NCBI RefSeq assembly: GCF_900141815.1
Contig: NZ_FQYR01000004.1
Span: forward strand, 124,001-188,000
Length of the DNA: 64,000 nt
DNA from: Rubritalea squalenifaciens DSM 18772
GTDB taxonomy: Bacteria > Verrucomicrobiota > Verrucomicrobiia > Verrucomicrobiales > Akkermansiaceae
Direction: 5' to 3'
Positions 18,053-27,393 of the stretch are shown one piece after another. A program made the position numbers and the translations under genes. Every line of letters starts with the position of its first letter. Position 1 is the stretch's first letter. The notes beneath the pieces were generated by a model. The model saw only the letters and a list, made by a program, of their open reading frames with translations. It was not told where the DNA came from and did not search any database.

Positions 18053-20233
18053 ATGCGGTTTTTTCTGACACTCTATCTCGGATTGATGCTCTCTGCCGCA
18101 GCCGAACACGGCTTTGCTGAGAGGATTAATGGTGCCTTAAGCAAGGACTATGCAAAACAGTCTGCTGCTATCAGGAATCTTAACCTGAAGCCCTACTGGG
18201 CGGAGGACGGTTCTTCTTTTATCTATCGCAAGGAGATAAAGGGGGGACAGCGCTACATCATTGTGGATGCGAAGACAGGAGAGCAGAAGGAGGCTTTCGA
18301 TCACAAGATCATGGAGGCGTTCTTTGCTGCGCAGGATAAAAAGATGGAGCTGCATCACATGGTGTTTGGGGAGGGGTATTTTGAGTTTCGTATCAAAGGT
18401 GATAGAGAGACTTACCAATGGGATGGTGAGCAGGTCATTAAGGTGGACTCCCCCAGGAAAAAGCAGCAGGAGGAGCAGGAGCGCATGCACCATGGGCCAG
18501 TTTCTCCAGACGGGAAGTGGCGGGTGGACTTCCGCGAACATAACGTCGTTCTGGTGGAGCTGGAAAAAGGAGAGAAGGTTCTGACCTCAGATGGGAAGCC
18601 TGACCATTACTATGCCCAGGTAAAGTGGGCTCCTGACTCCAGCCGCCTTGCGGTGATGAAAGTAAAAGCCGGGCAGAGGAGGATGGTCACGGTGGTAGAG
18701 AGTTCTCCCAAAGATCAGCTCCAGCCGAAAGTGCACAGCTGGCGATATGACAAGCCGGGCGATGTGATCGATACCAGAGCGCCTTGGGTCTTTTATGTAG
18801 ACGGGAGAGACCCGCTGGCACCAGATCTCTCTCTCATTGAGAATCAATTCAGCCTAGGCAAGGTCTGGTGGCGAAGCGACAGCAAGCGTATTTCCTATGA
18901 CTATGTAGAGCGAGGCTACGGGAAGTACTATGTGCTGGAGGCTGATACTGAGGCTAGGTCTCATCGTATAGCCGTCAGGGAAGAGAGTGATACTTATATT
19001 TTTGTAGGCGGGAATAGCTACCGTTATGATGTAAATGACGGGGAAGAATATATCTGGGCATCAGAGCGTGATGGCAGGAACCATCTCTATTTGATCGATG
19101 GTAAGACCGGCGCGGTAAAGAACCAGATTACCAAAGGAGAGTGGGTGGTGTTTGATGTAGAGCGTGTGGATGAAGACAACCGCAGAATCCTTTTTATTGC
19201 TGGTGGTATGGAGAAAGGAAAGGACCCTTACTATCGCAAATACTACTGGATTAATTTTGATGGCACTGGGCTTGTAGAGCTGACACCTGGAGATGGGACT
19301 CATGAACTGTTCCTTTCACCAGATGATCAGGTATACATAGACAAGTACTCCCGCTATGACATGGCTCCAGTCTATGAGCTGAGAAATCTCAAGACGGGGA
19401 GCTTGATTAAGGAGATCCTCCGGGTAGATCTAGAAGAGTTGAAAGCCACTGGCTGGCAGGCTCCCATCGCCTTCACGGCGAAGGACCGTGACGGGAAATT
19501 TGATGTCTGGGGCTATGTACTGTTTCCCAAGGATTTTGATCCCACGAAGAAATATCCGGTGATTGAGAATATCTATGCGGGCCCCCATGACCAACATGTC
19601 TACAAGCCTTTCACCGTCTGGAGAGGTGCGATCACTGACTTGGCTCACCGAGGCTTCATTATGGTGCGCATTGATGGCAAGGGGACTGGAAAGCGTTGCA
19701 AGGAATTCTCTCATTTCTGTTATAAAAACATTGTGGATGCTGGCTTTCCGGATCGTATCAAGTGGATGAAAGAGGCGGCGAAAAAGTATCCGCAGATGGA
19801 CCTGGAGCGAGTGGGTATCTATGGAGGTTCAGCTGGTGGGCAGAATTCGACTGGGGCTTTGCTGTTCCATGGAGACTTCTACAAAGTGGCAGTCTCTGAC
19901 TGTGGATGCCATGACAACCGTATGGATAAGATCTGGTGGAACGAGCAGTGGATGGATTGGCCGATTGGTCCTCACTATGCAGAGCAGTCCAATGTGACTA
20001 ACGCTGCCAAGCTTAAAGGTCGTTTATTGCTTACCGTAGGCGAGATGGATCGGAATGTAGATCCGGCAAGTACCTATCAATTGGCTAGCGCGTTGTTGAA
20101 GGCGGGTAAGGAGTATGAACTGATTGTTGTGCCTAGTGGTGGTCACGGGGCTGGGGAGCAGCTTTATCCTCGCTGCCGCCGTGTTCAGTTTTTTGAGAAG
20201 TGGTTAGGCGCGCCTACTCCCATGAGTCACTAG
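18053..20233 (+). CDS. secreted S9 family (DPP IV-like) serine peptidase
   Basis: A 726-residue protein with an N-terminal signal peptide (MRFFLTLYLGLMLSAAAEHG), a beta-propeller (about residues 35-450) and an alpha/beta-hydrolase domain. The triad is visible: Ser in GGSAGG near residue 593, Asp in GEMDRNVDP near 666, His in GGHG near 698. It likely removes N-terminal dipeptides or oligopeptides in the periplasm. It has its own promoter region divergent from the HAD gene and a terminator behind it. Confidence 0.9.
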   Translation: MRFFLTLYLGLMLSAAAEHGFAERINGALSKDYAKQSAAIRNLNLKPYWAEDGSSFIYRKEIKGGQRYIIVDAKTGEQKEAFDHKIMEAFFAAQDKKMELHHMVFGEGYFEFRIKGDRETYQWDGEQVIKVDSPRKKQQEEQERMHHGPVSPDGKWRVDFREHNVVLVELEKGEKVLTSDGKPDHYYAQVKWAPDSSRLAVMKVKAGQRRMVTVVESSPKDQLQPKVHSWRYDKPGDVIDTRAPWVFYVDGRDPLAPDLSLIENQFSLGKVWWRSDSKRISYDYVERGYGKYYVLEADTEARSHRIAVREESDTYIFVGGNSYRYDVNDGEEYIWASERDGRNHLYLIDGKTGAVKNQITKGEWVVFDVERVDEDNRRILFIAGGMEKGKDPYYRKYYWINFDGTGLVELTPGDGTHELFLSPDDQVYIDKYSRYDMAPVYELRNLKTGSLIKEILRVDLEELKATGWQAPIAFTAKDRDGKFDVWGYVLFPKDFDPTKKYPVIENIYAGPHDQHVYKPFTVWRGAITDLAHRGFIMVRIDGKGTGKRCKEFSHFCYKNIVDAGFPDRIKWMKEAAKKYPQMDLERVGIYGGSAGGQNSTGALLFHGDFYKVAVSDCGCHDNRMDKIWWNEQWMDWPIGPHYAEQSNVTNAAKLKGRLLLTVGEMDRNVDPASTYQLASALLKAGKEYELIVVPSGGHGAGEQLYPRCRRVQFFEKWLGAPTPMSH

Positions 20234-20255
20234 TTCACGGCAATTCTTTTAGTCA

Positions 20256-20289
20256 ACGGGCTGTCTCTCACGAGAGCAGCCCGTTTTTC
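20256..20289 (+). terminator. intrinsic terminator after the S9 peptidase
   Basis: ACGGGCTG-T-CTCT / AGAG-CAGCCCGT stem with loop CACG followed by five T. Confidence 0.88.
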
Positions 20290-20385
20290 TGTTGGTCAGA
20301 TTTCTCCAGAATGCCTGGTGTGGTAACTGAGGGATAAGGACTTAAGAGCTGCCTGGTGGATTCAGTAGGTGAAAATTATCAAAAA

Positions 20386-20399
20386 TGTTCCTCCGAACA
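20386..20399. promoter_or_regulatory. LexA (SOS) box of recA
   Basis: TGTTCCTCCGAACA is an exact TGTTC-N4-GAACA palindrome, the LexA motif reported for Verrucomicrobia. It sits about 11 bases upstream of a -35-like TTGACC (20410-20415). A weaker second copy, TGTTC-ATTTC-GATCA, lies at 20419-20433 over the presumed core promoter, so two LexA dimers might bind. Confidence 0.85.
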
Positions 20400-20506
20400 C
20401 CTTTTTGGTTTGACCTAGGTGTTCATTTCGATCATGGTGCTGCCATCTAGAACGGGCCGGAAATGCGGTTCACTTTTTTATAACAATTACCTAACTAACG
20501 ACGATT

Positions 20507-21550
20507 ATGGCAGCTAAAGACGCAGTGAAAGATGGCCCAGATGAAAAGCTTCTCGCAGCACGCAAGAAGAACCTGGATCTGGCTATTACCCACATCCAGA
20601 AGGAATTCGGTGAAACCGCGATCATGCGCATGGGTGATGAGCACCGTGTTGACGTGGATGTGATTCCTACAGGCAACTTGCTGATTGATAGAGCACTCGG
20701 GGTCGGCGGTTTCCCGCGAGGCCGAATCGTAGAAGTCTATGGCCCTGAATCTTCAGGTAAGACGACTCTTACGCTGACTGCCATTGCGCAAGCTCAGAAA
20801 AAAGGTGGTCTTGCAGCCTTCATTGACGTGGAGCACGCGCTCGATCCTGAGTATGCACGCCGACTTGGTGTAAACTTGGATGACCTTTTGGTTTCCCAGC
20901 CATCTTCCGGTGAGGAGGCTCTCCAGATTTGTGAGGCTCTCGTTAGATCCAATGCGATTGATGTGATCGTGCTCGACTCTGTAGCCGCTTTGGTAACCAA
21001 GCAGGAACTGGATGGCGAGATTGGTGATTCCACCGTAGGTGCACAGGCTCGCTTGATGAGCGCAGCTATGAGAAAGCTCACCGGTCTGATCTCCAAGGCT
21101 CGCACCGTCTGCATCTTCACCAACCAGATTCGTGAGAAGATTGGTGTCATGTTCGGTAGCCCAGAGACGACTCCTGGTGGTCGTGCGCTGAAGTTCTTCG
21201 CTTCCGTTCGTGTAGATATCCGCCGTATCGGCCAGATCAAAGCAACTGATGGAACGGTGCAGGGGAACCGCACCAAGATCAAGGTGGTCAAAAACAAGGT
21301 GGCACCTCCATTCACTGAGGCTGAATTCGACATCATGTACAATGAGGGTATTTCCTCTACAGGATCACTCTTGGATCTTGCGCTGGAATACAATCTCGTG
21401 ATGAAGCGCGGTAGTTGGTTTAGTTATAACGGAAACCAGCTGGCACAAGGGCGTGATGCAGCCAAGGAGGCGCTCAAGGCTGATGAGGCTCTCTATGATG
21501 AAATCGAAGGTCTTGTTAAAGAGGAGCTAGCCAATCGCAAAGGCAAGTAG
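20507..21550 (+). CDS. recA: recombinase RecA
   Basis: A 347-residue strand-exchange ATPase and LexA co-protease. Walker A is GPESSGKTT, Walker [13 protein letters not shown]2 region [19 protein letters not shown]. Normal length, with a short, weakly acidic C-terminus. The upstream SOS box indicates LexA control. No recX follows; the operon ends in a strong terminator. Confidence 0.98.
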   Translation: MAAKDAVKDGPDEKLLAARKKNLDLAITHIQKEFGETAIMRMGDEHRVDVDVIPTGNLLIDRALGVGGFPRGRIVEVYGPESSGKTTLTLTAIAQAQKKGGLAAFIDVEHALDPEYARRLGVNLDDLLVSQPSSGEEALQICEALVRSNAIDVIVLDSVAALVTKQELDGEIGDSTVGAQARLMSAAMRKLTGLISKARTVCIFTNQIREKIGVMFGSPETTPGGRALKFFASVRVDIRRIGQIKATDGTVQGNRTKIKVVKNKVAPPFTEAEFDIMYNEGISSTGSLLDLALEYNLVMKRGSWFSYNGNQLAQGRDAAKEALKADEALYDEIEGLVKEELANRKGK

Positions 21551-21579
21551 TCTCCATTGACATTTTTATCGTGTAACGT

Positions 21580-21609
21580 GGCCGGCGCCTTGTGCGTCGG
21601 CCTTTTTTT
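21580..21609 (+). terminator. intrinsic terminator of recA
   Basis: GGCCGGCGC / GCGTCGGCC stem (one G-T pair) with loop CTTGT and seven T. Confidence 0.9.
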
Positions 21610-21628
21610 ATGCTAGCGCTTAGAAGTG

Positions 21629-21976
21629 ATGCTCAACGAGGAAACCGAGAAGTGGCGGGTGCTCTTTGTCTGTGGACGTAATCAATGGCGTAGTCCCACA
21701 GGTGAAAAGCTGTACGAAAATGATCAGAGGATGTTAGTGAGATCAGCTGGCTTAAGAGCTTCTAGCAGGCGTAAGCTGGCAGCGGCTGACATAGAATGGG
21801 CTGATGTGATCTTTGTCATGGAGGCTGAGCAGATGAAGCGGATTCGAGAGGGCTATCGCGACTTACTTGGTGGAATCCAATTGGTGAATCTGGAAATTCC
21901 AGATGAATACCAGTACATGGATCCAGAATTAATCGAGTTACTGAGAGCTGGAGTCGAGTCCTGGTGGGAGGAATAA
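21629..21976 (+). CDS. predicted low-molecular-weight protein-tyrosine-phosphatase-like protein
   Basis: A 115-residue protein. The phosphate-binding loop CGRNQWRS fits C-x5-R-S directly after a hydrophobic strand (WRVLFVC), as in small predicted tyrosine phosphatases. A later Asp-containing strand (NLEIPDEYQYMDPEL) could supply the general acid. A GTG at 21626 immediately precedes the ATG used here. It sits alone between two terminators. Substrate unknown. Confidence 0.78.
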   Translation: MLNEETEKWRVLFVCGRNQWRSPTGEKLYENDQRMLVRSAGLRASSRRKLAAADIEWADVIFVMEAEQMKRIREGYRDLLGGIQLVNLEIPDEYQYMDPELIELLRAGVESWWEE

Positions 21977-22013
21977 AAAAGCGCGACGGATCAGAGTCCG
22001 GCGCGCTTTTTTT
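21975..22013. terminator. bidirectional terminator between the phosphatase and oxidoreductase genes
   Basis: AAAAAAGCGCG-A-CGGA / TCCG-GCGCGCTTTTTTT hairpin with loop TCAGAG. T tracts on both strands serve the two convergent genes. Confidence 0.9.
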
Positions 22014-22031
22014 AAATGAGTATGAGGTGAC

Positions 22032-23285
22032 TTAGGCGTGTTCGATAGTTACAGCTCTGCCTCCGTCAAGGCGGGAGATCTCGGCGCTGAAACCAATGAG
22101 ATGACCTTCGATGGCGTTTTCAATCAGGCTGGAATCATCACCGCGACCAGCAATGATGTGGTCGACCTCATTGATAAGGCCGTAGTCACCACCGCCGTGG
22201 CCCATGTAGCCAGCATTGGAAGCTTCTCCGAGTTTGATGTGTTCGAAGTCGAGGCTGTGGTGATGACGAATCACGATGTCAGAACCGAAGTGAGATTTAA
22301 CCACGTCGCCGCCGCGAAGTGTGGCCTTGGTGCCGAAGATTTCAATTTGTCTGCCCAGATCGAAAGCGGTCATGGTGAGGGAGGCCGTACGTCCATTCTC
22401 GAATTCCATGTTGACCACTTGATGGTCGACTACGTCATTGTCGCACTTGTAAACGCAGCGTCCCCAGTCTGATGTCTGGAGCCAGCCGAGAACCTCTGGT
22501 TTGGTGCGGTTCTCAGGGTCTGGGTAGACCATGTCTAGCCAGCGCTCTTTATCGCCGAGGTAGCGGTGGGCATCATACTGGCACTTGCCGATGTGCGGGC
22601 AGCCATCAGTACAGCGGGCTGTAGCGCCCTCGGGTGCGCAGGATTCCTTGAAGTAAGCGAGGTTGCCATAGGAGCTGACTGATTTACAGCGTGAGCCCAT
22701 GAGCCAGGAGATGATGTCCGTGTCATGGCTGCACTTCGCGATGATCATCGGCGTGGAGTCCTCAGCCTTACGCCAGTGCCCACGTACGAATGAGTGTGCC
22801 TGGTGGAAGGGTTCCACGCCTTCACTGGCCTTGATGGAGATGATGTCGCCCAATGCGCCGCTTTTTACGATGGAGTGGACCTTCTTATAGAACTGGGTGT
22901 AGCGAAGTACGAAGCAGAGGATGATGACTCGGTTGTGCTTCTTGGCTAATGCTGCCAGTTCGCGGACTTCCTCGATGCTTTGCGCGGCAGGTTTCTCAAG
23001 GATAAGGTGGTAGCCGAGTTCGAGGGCTTTCTTGGCGGGCTCGAAGTGGTAGTTATCCTGAGTGCCGATCACCATGACGTCGGCCATCTTTGGCATGGAG
23101 AGTAGTTCGTCGGCTGAAGAGAAGCCCTGGAACTCAGGATTGTTTGAAATGGCGCGCATGGCTCCTACACGTGAAGGTTGTGGATCAGCACCAGCCACGC
23201 AGAGGTATCTCTCTGGCATTGTGGCTGCTATCTTCATGTAAGTTCTGGCTCTGGAGCCGCATCCGCATGTCGCAAAAGTTAGCAT
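22032..23285 (-). CDS. Gfo/Idh/MocA family oxidoreductase
   Basis: A 417-residue NAD(P)-dependent sugar oxidoreductase. The N-terminal Rossmann fold has GCGSRA near residue 8, then DVMVIGTQDNYH and the family motif LILEKPAAQSIEE (Lys of EKP near residue 97). The substrate domain carries a Cys cluster (CAPEGATARCTDGCPHIGKC, about residues 213-232) that may bind a metal or be structural; clusters of this kind are seen in some family members. Substrate not predictable. It stands alone, with a terminator behind it. Confidence 0.9.
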   Translation of the reverse strand: MLTFATCGCGSRARTYMKIAATMPERYLCVAGADPQPSRVGAMRAISNNPEFQGFSSADELLSMPKMADVMVIGTQDNYHFEPAKKALELGYHLILEKPAAQSIEEVRELAALAKKHNRVIILCFVLRYTQFYKKVHSIVKSGALGDIISIKASEGVEPFHQAHSFVRGHWRKAEDSTPMIIAKCSHDTDIISWLMGSRCKSVSSYGNLAYFKESCAPEGATARCTDGCPHIGKCQYDAHRYLGDKERWLDMVYPDPENRTKPEVLGWLQTSDWGRCVYKCDNDVVDHQVVNMEFENGRTASLTMTAFDLGRQIEIFGTKATLRGGDVVKSHFGSDIVIRHHHSLDFEHIKLGEASNAGYMGHGGGDYGLINEVDHIIAGRGDDSSLIENAIEGHLIGFSAEISRLDGGRAVTIEHA

Positions 23286-23576
23286 GTCTGTGTTCTGTGA
23301 GTGGTTATAGTGAAACTAAATTCCGTGATTTAACCTATGCTACGCATCTAGCTTCATGGTTTTAAAGTGAATAGGTTTAGATGATGCCGATTTCCGCAAA
23401 ATATAGACGGAGAGTGATTTAAAATAATTGAGGGGCGATTTTTGGGTGTTTTGTTCAGACTGTCTGGCGCTAATGGATTTATAGAACTCGGATGTTTAGG
23501 CTTTGATGAAAGGTTGTGGATTTTAATGAATCAGCCTTGAGGTGTGGCGTTACGCTGCGTAGTTTCAAAAGACTGA
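23286..23576. other. A+T-rich intergenic region before recJ
   Basis: 291 bases between the divergent oxidoreductase and recJ genes. It must contain both promoters, but I see no clear palindrome, terminator or RNA gene. Confidence 0.5.
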
Positions 23577-25280
23577 ATGGCTGAGGAAGAGAAACAATGG
23601 ATCATCAGGGAGGATCCGCCGAGAGCTGGGGCTGAGATGGGTGGTTTGCCGCCTATTCTGCTGAAGTTGCTTGGACAACGTGGAGTTGAGGGGGGAGAGG
23701 CCGTCGAAAAATTTCTGAAACCGCGTCTGAGAGATTTAAGTGATCCTTATCTTCTTCCTGACATGGAAAAGGCGGTTGAGCGCGTGCTCGCGGCGATTGA
23801 TGCGGGTGAGAATATCTTGGTCTACGGTGACTATGATGTGGACGGGGTGACTTCCGTGGCATTGATGTGTAACGTCCTGCGTGCTTACGGGGTAGCTCAT
23901 GACTACTTTATTCCTAAGCGTGGCGAGGAAGGCTACGGTCTAAGTGATACTGCCATCGACAACTTACTTGAGGATAAGGGCAAGCCGGATTTGATCATTA
24001 CCGTGGATTGCGGCACGGCCTCGATAGATGAGATCGAGCGTATCAATAGTCTGGGGATAGATCTGATTGTGGTGGATCACCACGAAATGTCCGTGAGAGG
24101 TAAACCCGAGTGTATCGCAGTGGTGAACCCTAAGTTGGGTGATGATTTCCATTACCTCTGTGCAGCCGGTGTGGTGTTCAAGTTGGCCCATGCCTTATTA
24201 AAGCGCCGTATGGTGGAGGGCTTTGACCTCAAAGAGTACATCGATATGGTCGCCGTGGCGACGGTGGCGGATATTGTTCCACTGGTGGAAGAGAACCGTT
24301 TGTTAGTTCGTCATGGTCTTCGTCTGCTTCCAGAGACCAAGCATGCTGGACTTCTCGCGCTACAGCAAGTGACGGGAATGAATGGCAATGTCAGTAGTAT
24401 GGATGTGGGCTTCCGTATTGGTCCTAGGCTTAATGCAGCAGGGCGTATGGATAAACCTGAGGATGCTCTGGCGCTGATGTTAGAGGCTGACCTCAAGGAG
24501 GCGCGAAAGTTGGCTGAGGCTCTTGACCTTTACAACCGAGAACGCCAACTCCATGAGAAGCAGATCCGTGATGAGGCGCTGGCCATGGTGGCTGAACGCC
24601 CGAATGCACAGGATGAGCCGGTCATTGTACTGGGTTCCCGTTCCTGGCATCCGGGAGTCGTTGGGATCGTGGCATCCCGGCTGATGCGGCAATTCTACAA
24701 GCCCACCTTCATTGTTTCTGTTGATGAAGAGGGGATCGGTAAGGGTAGTGGACGTAGTGTAGAGGGGATCTCTCTAGTGGAAGCTATTCAGGCCTGTCCG
24801 GATGACTTGATTGCAGGAGGCGGGCATGACATGGCGGCAGGTCTCAGTATCTTGGAATCTAAAATCGATGAATTCCGGGAAAACTTTTCAAAGTATGTGT
24901 TGGAGAACACAACCAAAGCACAACGAGCGCCGAAGCTTCATATCGATGCTGAGATCGGCTTCGATGAGTTGTCGCTCGAGTTCATGGATAGCTATGACCT
25001 TCTGCAGCCCTTTGGCAGCCAGAATCCTCAGCCCGTGTTCATGAGTCGCAATGTGTGGCTGACCGAGGCGCCTAGGCACCTCAAGAACAAGCACATCAAG
25101 CTGTTTCTGAGACAGGGCTTTGTGGAGCATGATGCTATTTTCTTTGGTGGCGGTGAGCGTTCACTGCCAGACCCGCCTTGGGATGTAGCATTCACGATTG
25201 ACCGTAATACCTTCCGGGGGAGAACGACTCTGCAGATGGTCATCCAGGATGTGCGCTCTGCTGAACAGCAATCTGAGTAA
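23577..25280 (+). CDS. recJ: single-stranded-DNA-specific exonuclease RecJ
   Basis: A 567-residue 5'-3' exonuclease of the DHH family acting in recombination and mismatch repair. Motif I DYDVDGVTS, motif II TVDCGTAS, motif III DHHEM, and the DHHA1 motif GGHDMAAGL near residue 420 are all present, followed by an OB-fold (about 445-560). Ends 3 bases before the recG start, so the two genes form an operon. Confidence 0.95.
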   Translation: MAEEEKQWIIREDPPRAGAEMGGLPPILLKLLGQRGVEGGEAVEKFLKPRLRDLSDPYLLPDMEKAVERVLAAIDAGENILVYGDYDVDGVTSVALMCNVLRAYGVAHDYFIPKRGEEGYGLSDTAIDNLLEDKGKPDLIITVDCGTASIDEIERINSLGIDLIVVDHHEMSVRGKPECIAVVNPKLGDDFHYLCAAGVVFKLAHALLKRRMVEGFDLKEYIDMVAVATVADIVPLVEENRLLVRHGLRLLPETKHAGLLALQQVTGMNGNVSSMDVGFRIGPRLNAAGRMDKPEDALALMLEADLKEARKLAEALDLYNRERQLHEKQIRDEALAMVAERPNAQDEPVIVLGSRSWHPGVVGIVASRLMRQFYKPTFIVSVDEEGIGKGSGRSVEGISLVEAIQACPDDLIAGGGHDMAAGLSILESKIDEFRENFSKYVLENTTKAQRAPKLHIDAEIGFDELSLEFMDSYDLLQPFGSQNPQPVFMSRNVWLTEAPRHLKNKHIKLFLRQGFVEHDAIFFGGGERSLPDPPWDVAFTIDRNTFRGRTTLQMVIQDVRSAEQQSE

Positions 25281-25283
25281 GTG

Positions 25284-27314
25284 ATGAATGCGGCGGAACC
25301 TCTCACTAACGTGGACTGGCTGGCAGGGAAGGAAATCGTTGCCCTTGGTTCGGCTGGGTTTCTAACGGTTCAGCATTTGTTGGATCACTTGCCGCGTCGC
25401 TATGAGGATCGCAGAAGGTTTGATGCCTTCCCTGCTCAAGCGACTGGTAAGCCAATGTGCTTGAGAGGGGTAGTGATTGATAGTGCGAAAAAGCGCTTTG
25501 GGGGACGCAAGCAGATGTATGAGGTGGTCGTGGAGTCCGAGAATGCGACAGCCTTCTCGGATGGGACGATTATCTGCCGTTGGTTCAATATGCCCTACAT
25601 CTCTAACATGCTGATTGTGGGGCACGAGATAGTCTTTTTCGGTAAGCCAAAAGATGTGGCGGGCAAGCTGGTGATTGATCACCCGGACTTTGAGATCATC
25701 AAGGATGCTGGCGACGATAGTGTACATGTGGAGCGTATCGTGCCTGTGTACCGGAATGTCTCGGGTATCGTGCAGCGGCGTTTGCGCGAGATCATTTACC
25801 GCTTGGTCAGGGAGGTGGATGCTGAATCCCTTGTGCCTTTGTATGAGGTAGATGAGAGTTACCCGCGAGCGGATGCTTATCGGGAGGTGCATTTCCCCAC
25901 AGAGATGGAGCAGGCGGATGCTGCAAGGCGCTACTTTGCCTTGGAGGAGTTCTTCAAGCTTCAGCTCAATGTGGCGTGGCGTAAGAAGCGCTATGAAGAG
26001 CAGCTTGGCAGGGTCTTGGGTAAGAAGACACAGCTGCTGAAGGATTTTTATGAGAGCTTACCGTTTGATCTCACCAATGCTCAGAAGCGCAGTGTGAAGG
26101 AGATCGTAAAGGATATGCGGGAGGCGAAGCCGATGCATCGACTCCTGCAGGGTGATGTAGGATCTGGAAAGACCTTCGTGGCGATGTGTGCTGCTTTATT
26201 GGCGATCGAGAGTGGTGCTCAGGTGGCCCTGATGGCGCCTACTCAGATTCTTGCGGAACAGCATTATCTAACATTTCGGAAGTGGCTGGATCCGCTCGAT
26301 ATTCGCGTGAGTTTGCGGACTGCTTCCCGTAAGGAAGATGGAGGCATGGAGTTGGCTGGTGGGGCTCAGTTAGTCATTGGAACTCATGCTTTGCTCTATG
26401 AGAACGATGATTTTACTGACCTTGGTTTGGTGATCATTGACGAGCAGCACAAGTTTGGTGTGGAGCAGCGCAGTCGATTGATCCGACAGGGTATGATGCC
26501 TGATGTGCTGGTGATGACGGCTACGCCGATCCCCAGAACCTTGACTCTAACCATCTATGGGGATCTTGAGGTATCCGTGCTCGATGAGCGTCCAGCTGGC
26601 AGAGGCAAGATCGTTACTGGCCTGAGACCGAAGGCCAAGGTGACTGATGTCACCAAGTTCCTGAAGCAACAACTGGATGAAGGGCGTCAGGCCTATCTCG
26701 TCTATCCTCTGGTGGAAGAGAGTGAGAGTTTGAAAGTGGGAGCAGCGACCGTGGAGCATGAAAAGTGGCGTGATCGCTTGAAAGCTTATGAGGTAGGTTT
26801 GTTGCACGGTAAGCTGAGTCCGGAGGAGAAAGAGCTGGTGATGCGTGATTTTCGGGATGGAAGGATTGATGTGTTAGTCTCTACCACGGTTGTGGAGGTT
26901 GGGGTGGATGTCCCGAATGCCAACTTGATGGTGATCTATCACGCCGAGCGTTTTGGTCTTTCCCAATTGCACCAGCTGCGCGGGCGTATCGGCCGCGGTG
27001 AGCATAAGAGTTATTGTATTCTCATAACCGATGGGAAAAGTGAAGACGCGATGGAGAAGCTTGGCGTCATGGCGGAGACCGATGACGGCTTCAAGATTGC
27101 CGAGGCGGATCTGCGTCTGCGTGGACCTGGTGATGTGCTGGGTACCCAGCAAAGTGGTCTTGCTGATTTACGTTTCCCTGAGTTTCTGGCGGACACAGAG
27201 TTGGTCCGTGAGGCGCGAAGGCTTGCGGACTCGCTATTGACTCAGGATTCAGATCTGAGCGATCACGCTGATCTGCGCGAGGTGATTGTCGAGCAGATGG
27301 AGAGAAGTTCCTAG
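25284..27314 (+). CDS. recG: ATP-dependent DNA helicase RecG
   Basis: A 676-residue branch-migration helicase that remodels stalled forks. An N-terminal wedge/OB domain (to about residue 245) is followed by the SF2 motor: Walker A GDVGSGKT, motif II IIDEQH, motif III TATPIPRT, motif VI QLRGRIGRG. The ATG at 25284 is preferred to the overlapping GTG at 25281. Downstream partner of recJ, with a terminator after it. Confidence 0.96.
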   Translation: MNAAEPLTNVDWLAGKEIVALGSAGFLTVQHLLDHLPRRYEDRRRFDAFPAQATGKPMCLRGVVIDSAKKRFGGRKQMYEVVVESENATAFSDGTIICRWFNMPYISNMLIVGHEIVFFGKPKDVAGKLVIDHPDFEIIKDAGDDSVHVERIVPVYRNVSGIVQRRLREIIYRLVREVDAESLVPLYEVDESYPRADAYREVHFPTEMEQADAARRYFALEEFFKLQLNVAWRKKRYEEQLGRVLGKKTQLLKDFYESLPFDLTNAQKRSVKEIVKDMREAKPMHRLLQGDVGSGKTFVAMCAALLAIESGAQVALMAPTQILAEQHYLTFRKWLDPLDIRVSLRTASRKEDGGMELAGGAQLVIGTHALLYENDDFTDLGLVIIDEQHKFGVEQRSRLIRQGMMPDVLVMTATPIPRTLTLTIYGDLEVSVLDERPAGRGKIVTGLRPKAKVTDVTKFLKQQLDEGRQAYLVYPLVEESESLKVGAATVEHEKWRDRLKAYEVGLLHGKLSPEEKELVMRDFRDGRIDVLVSTTVVEVGVDVPNANLMVIYHAERFGLSQLHQLRGRIGRGEHKSYCILITDGKSEDAMEKLGVMAETDDGFKIAEADLRLRGPGDVLGTQQSGLADLRFPEFLADTELVREARRLADSLLTQDSDLSDHADLREVIVEQMERSS

Positions 27315-27338
27315 CAGGTTCCTGTCAGGGCAGAAATA

Positions 27339-27374
27339 AAAAACCTCTGCAGACAGATCTTCTGCAGAGGCTTT
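27339..27374. terminator. bidirectional terminator between recG and aminopeptidase P
   Basis: AAAAACCTCTGCAGA / TCTGCAGAGGCTTT, ten-base perfect stem with loop CAGATCT. The A tract on the left makes it strongest for the minus-strand gene. Confidence 0.8.
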
Positions 27375-27393
27375 CGTGAGATGTCAGGCTGTA

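Noticed and set aside
17891-18109. Longer HAD phosphatase start
   Set aside because: Upstream residues are unlike the family; motif I begins right after the ATG at 17890, and the extension would overlap the S9 peptidase gene.
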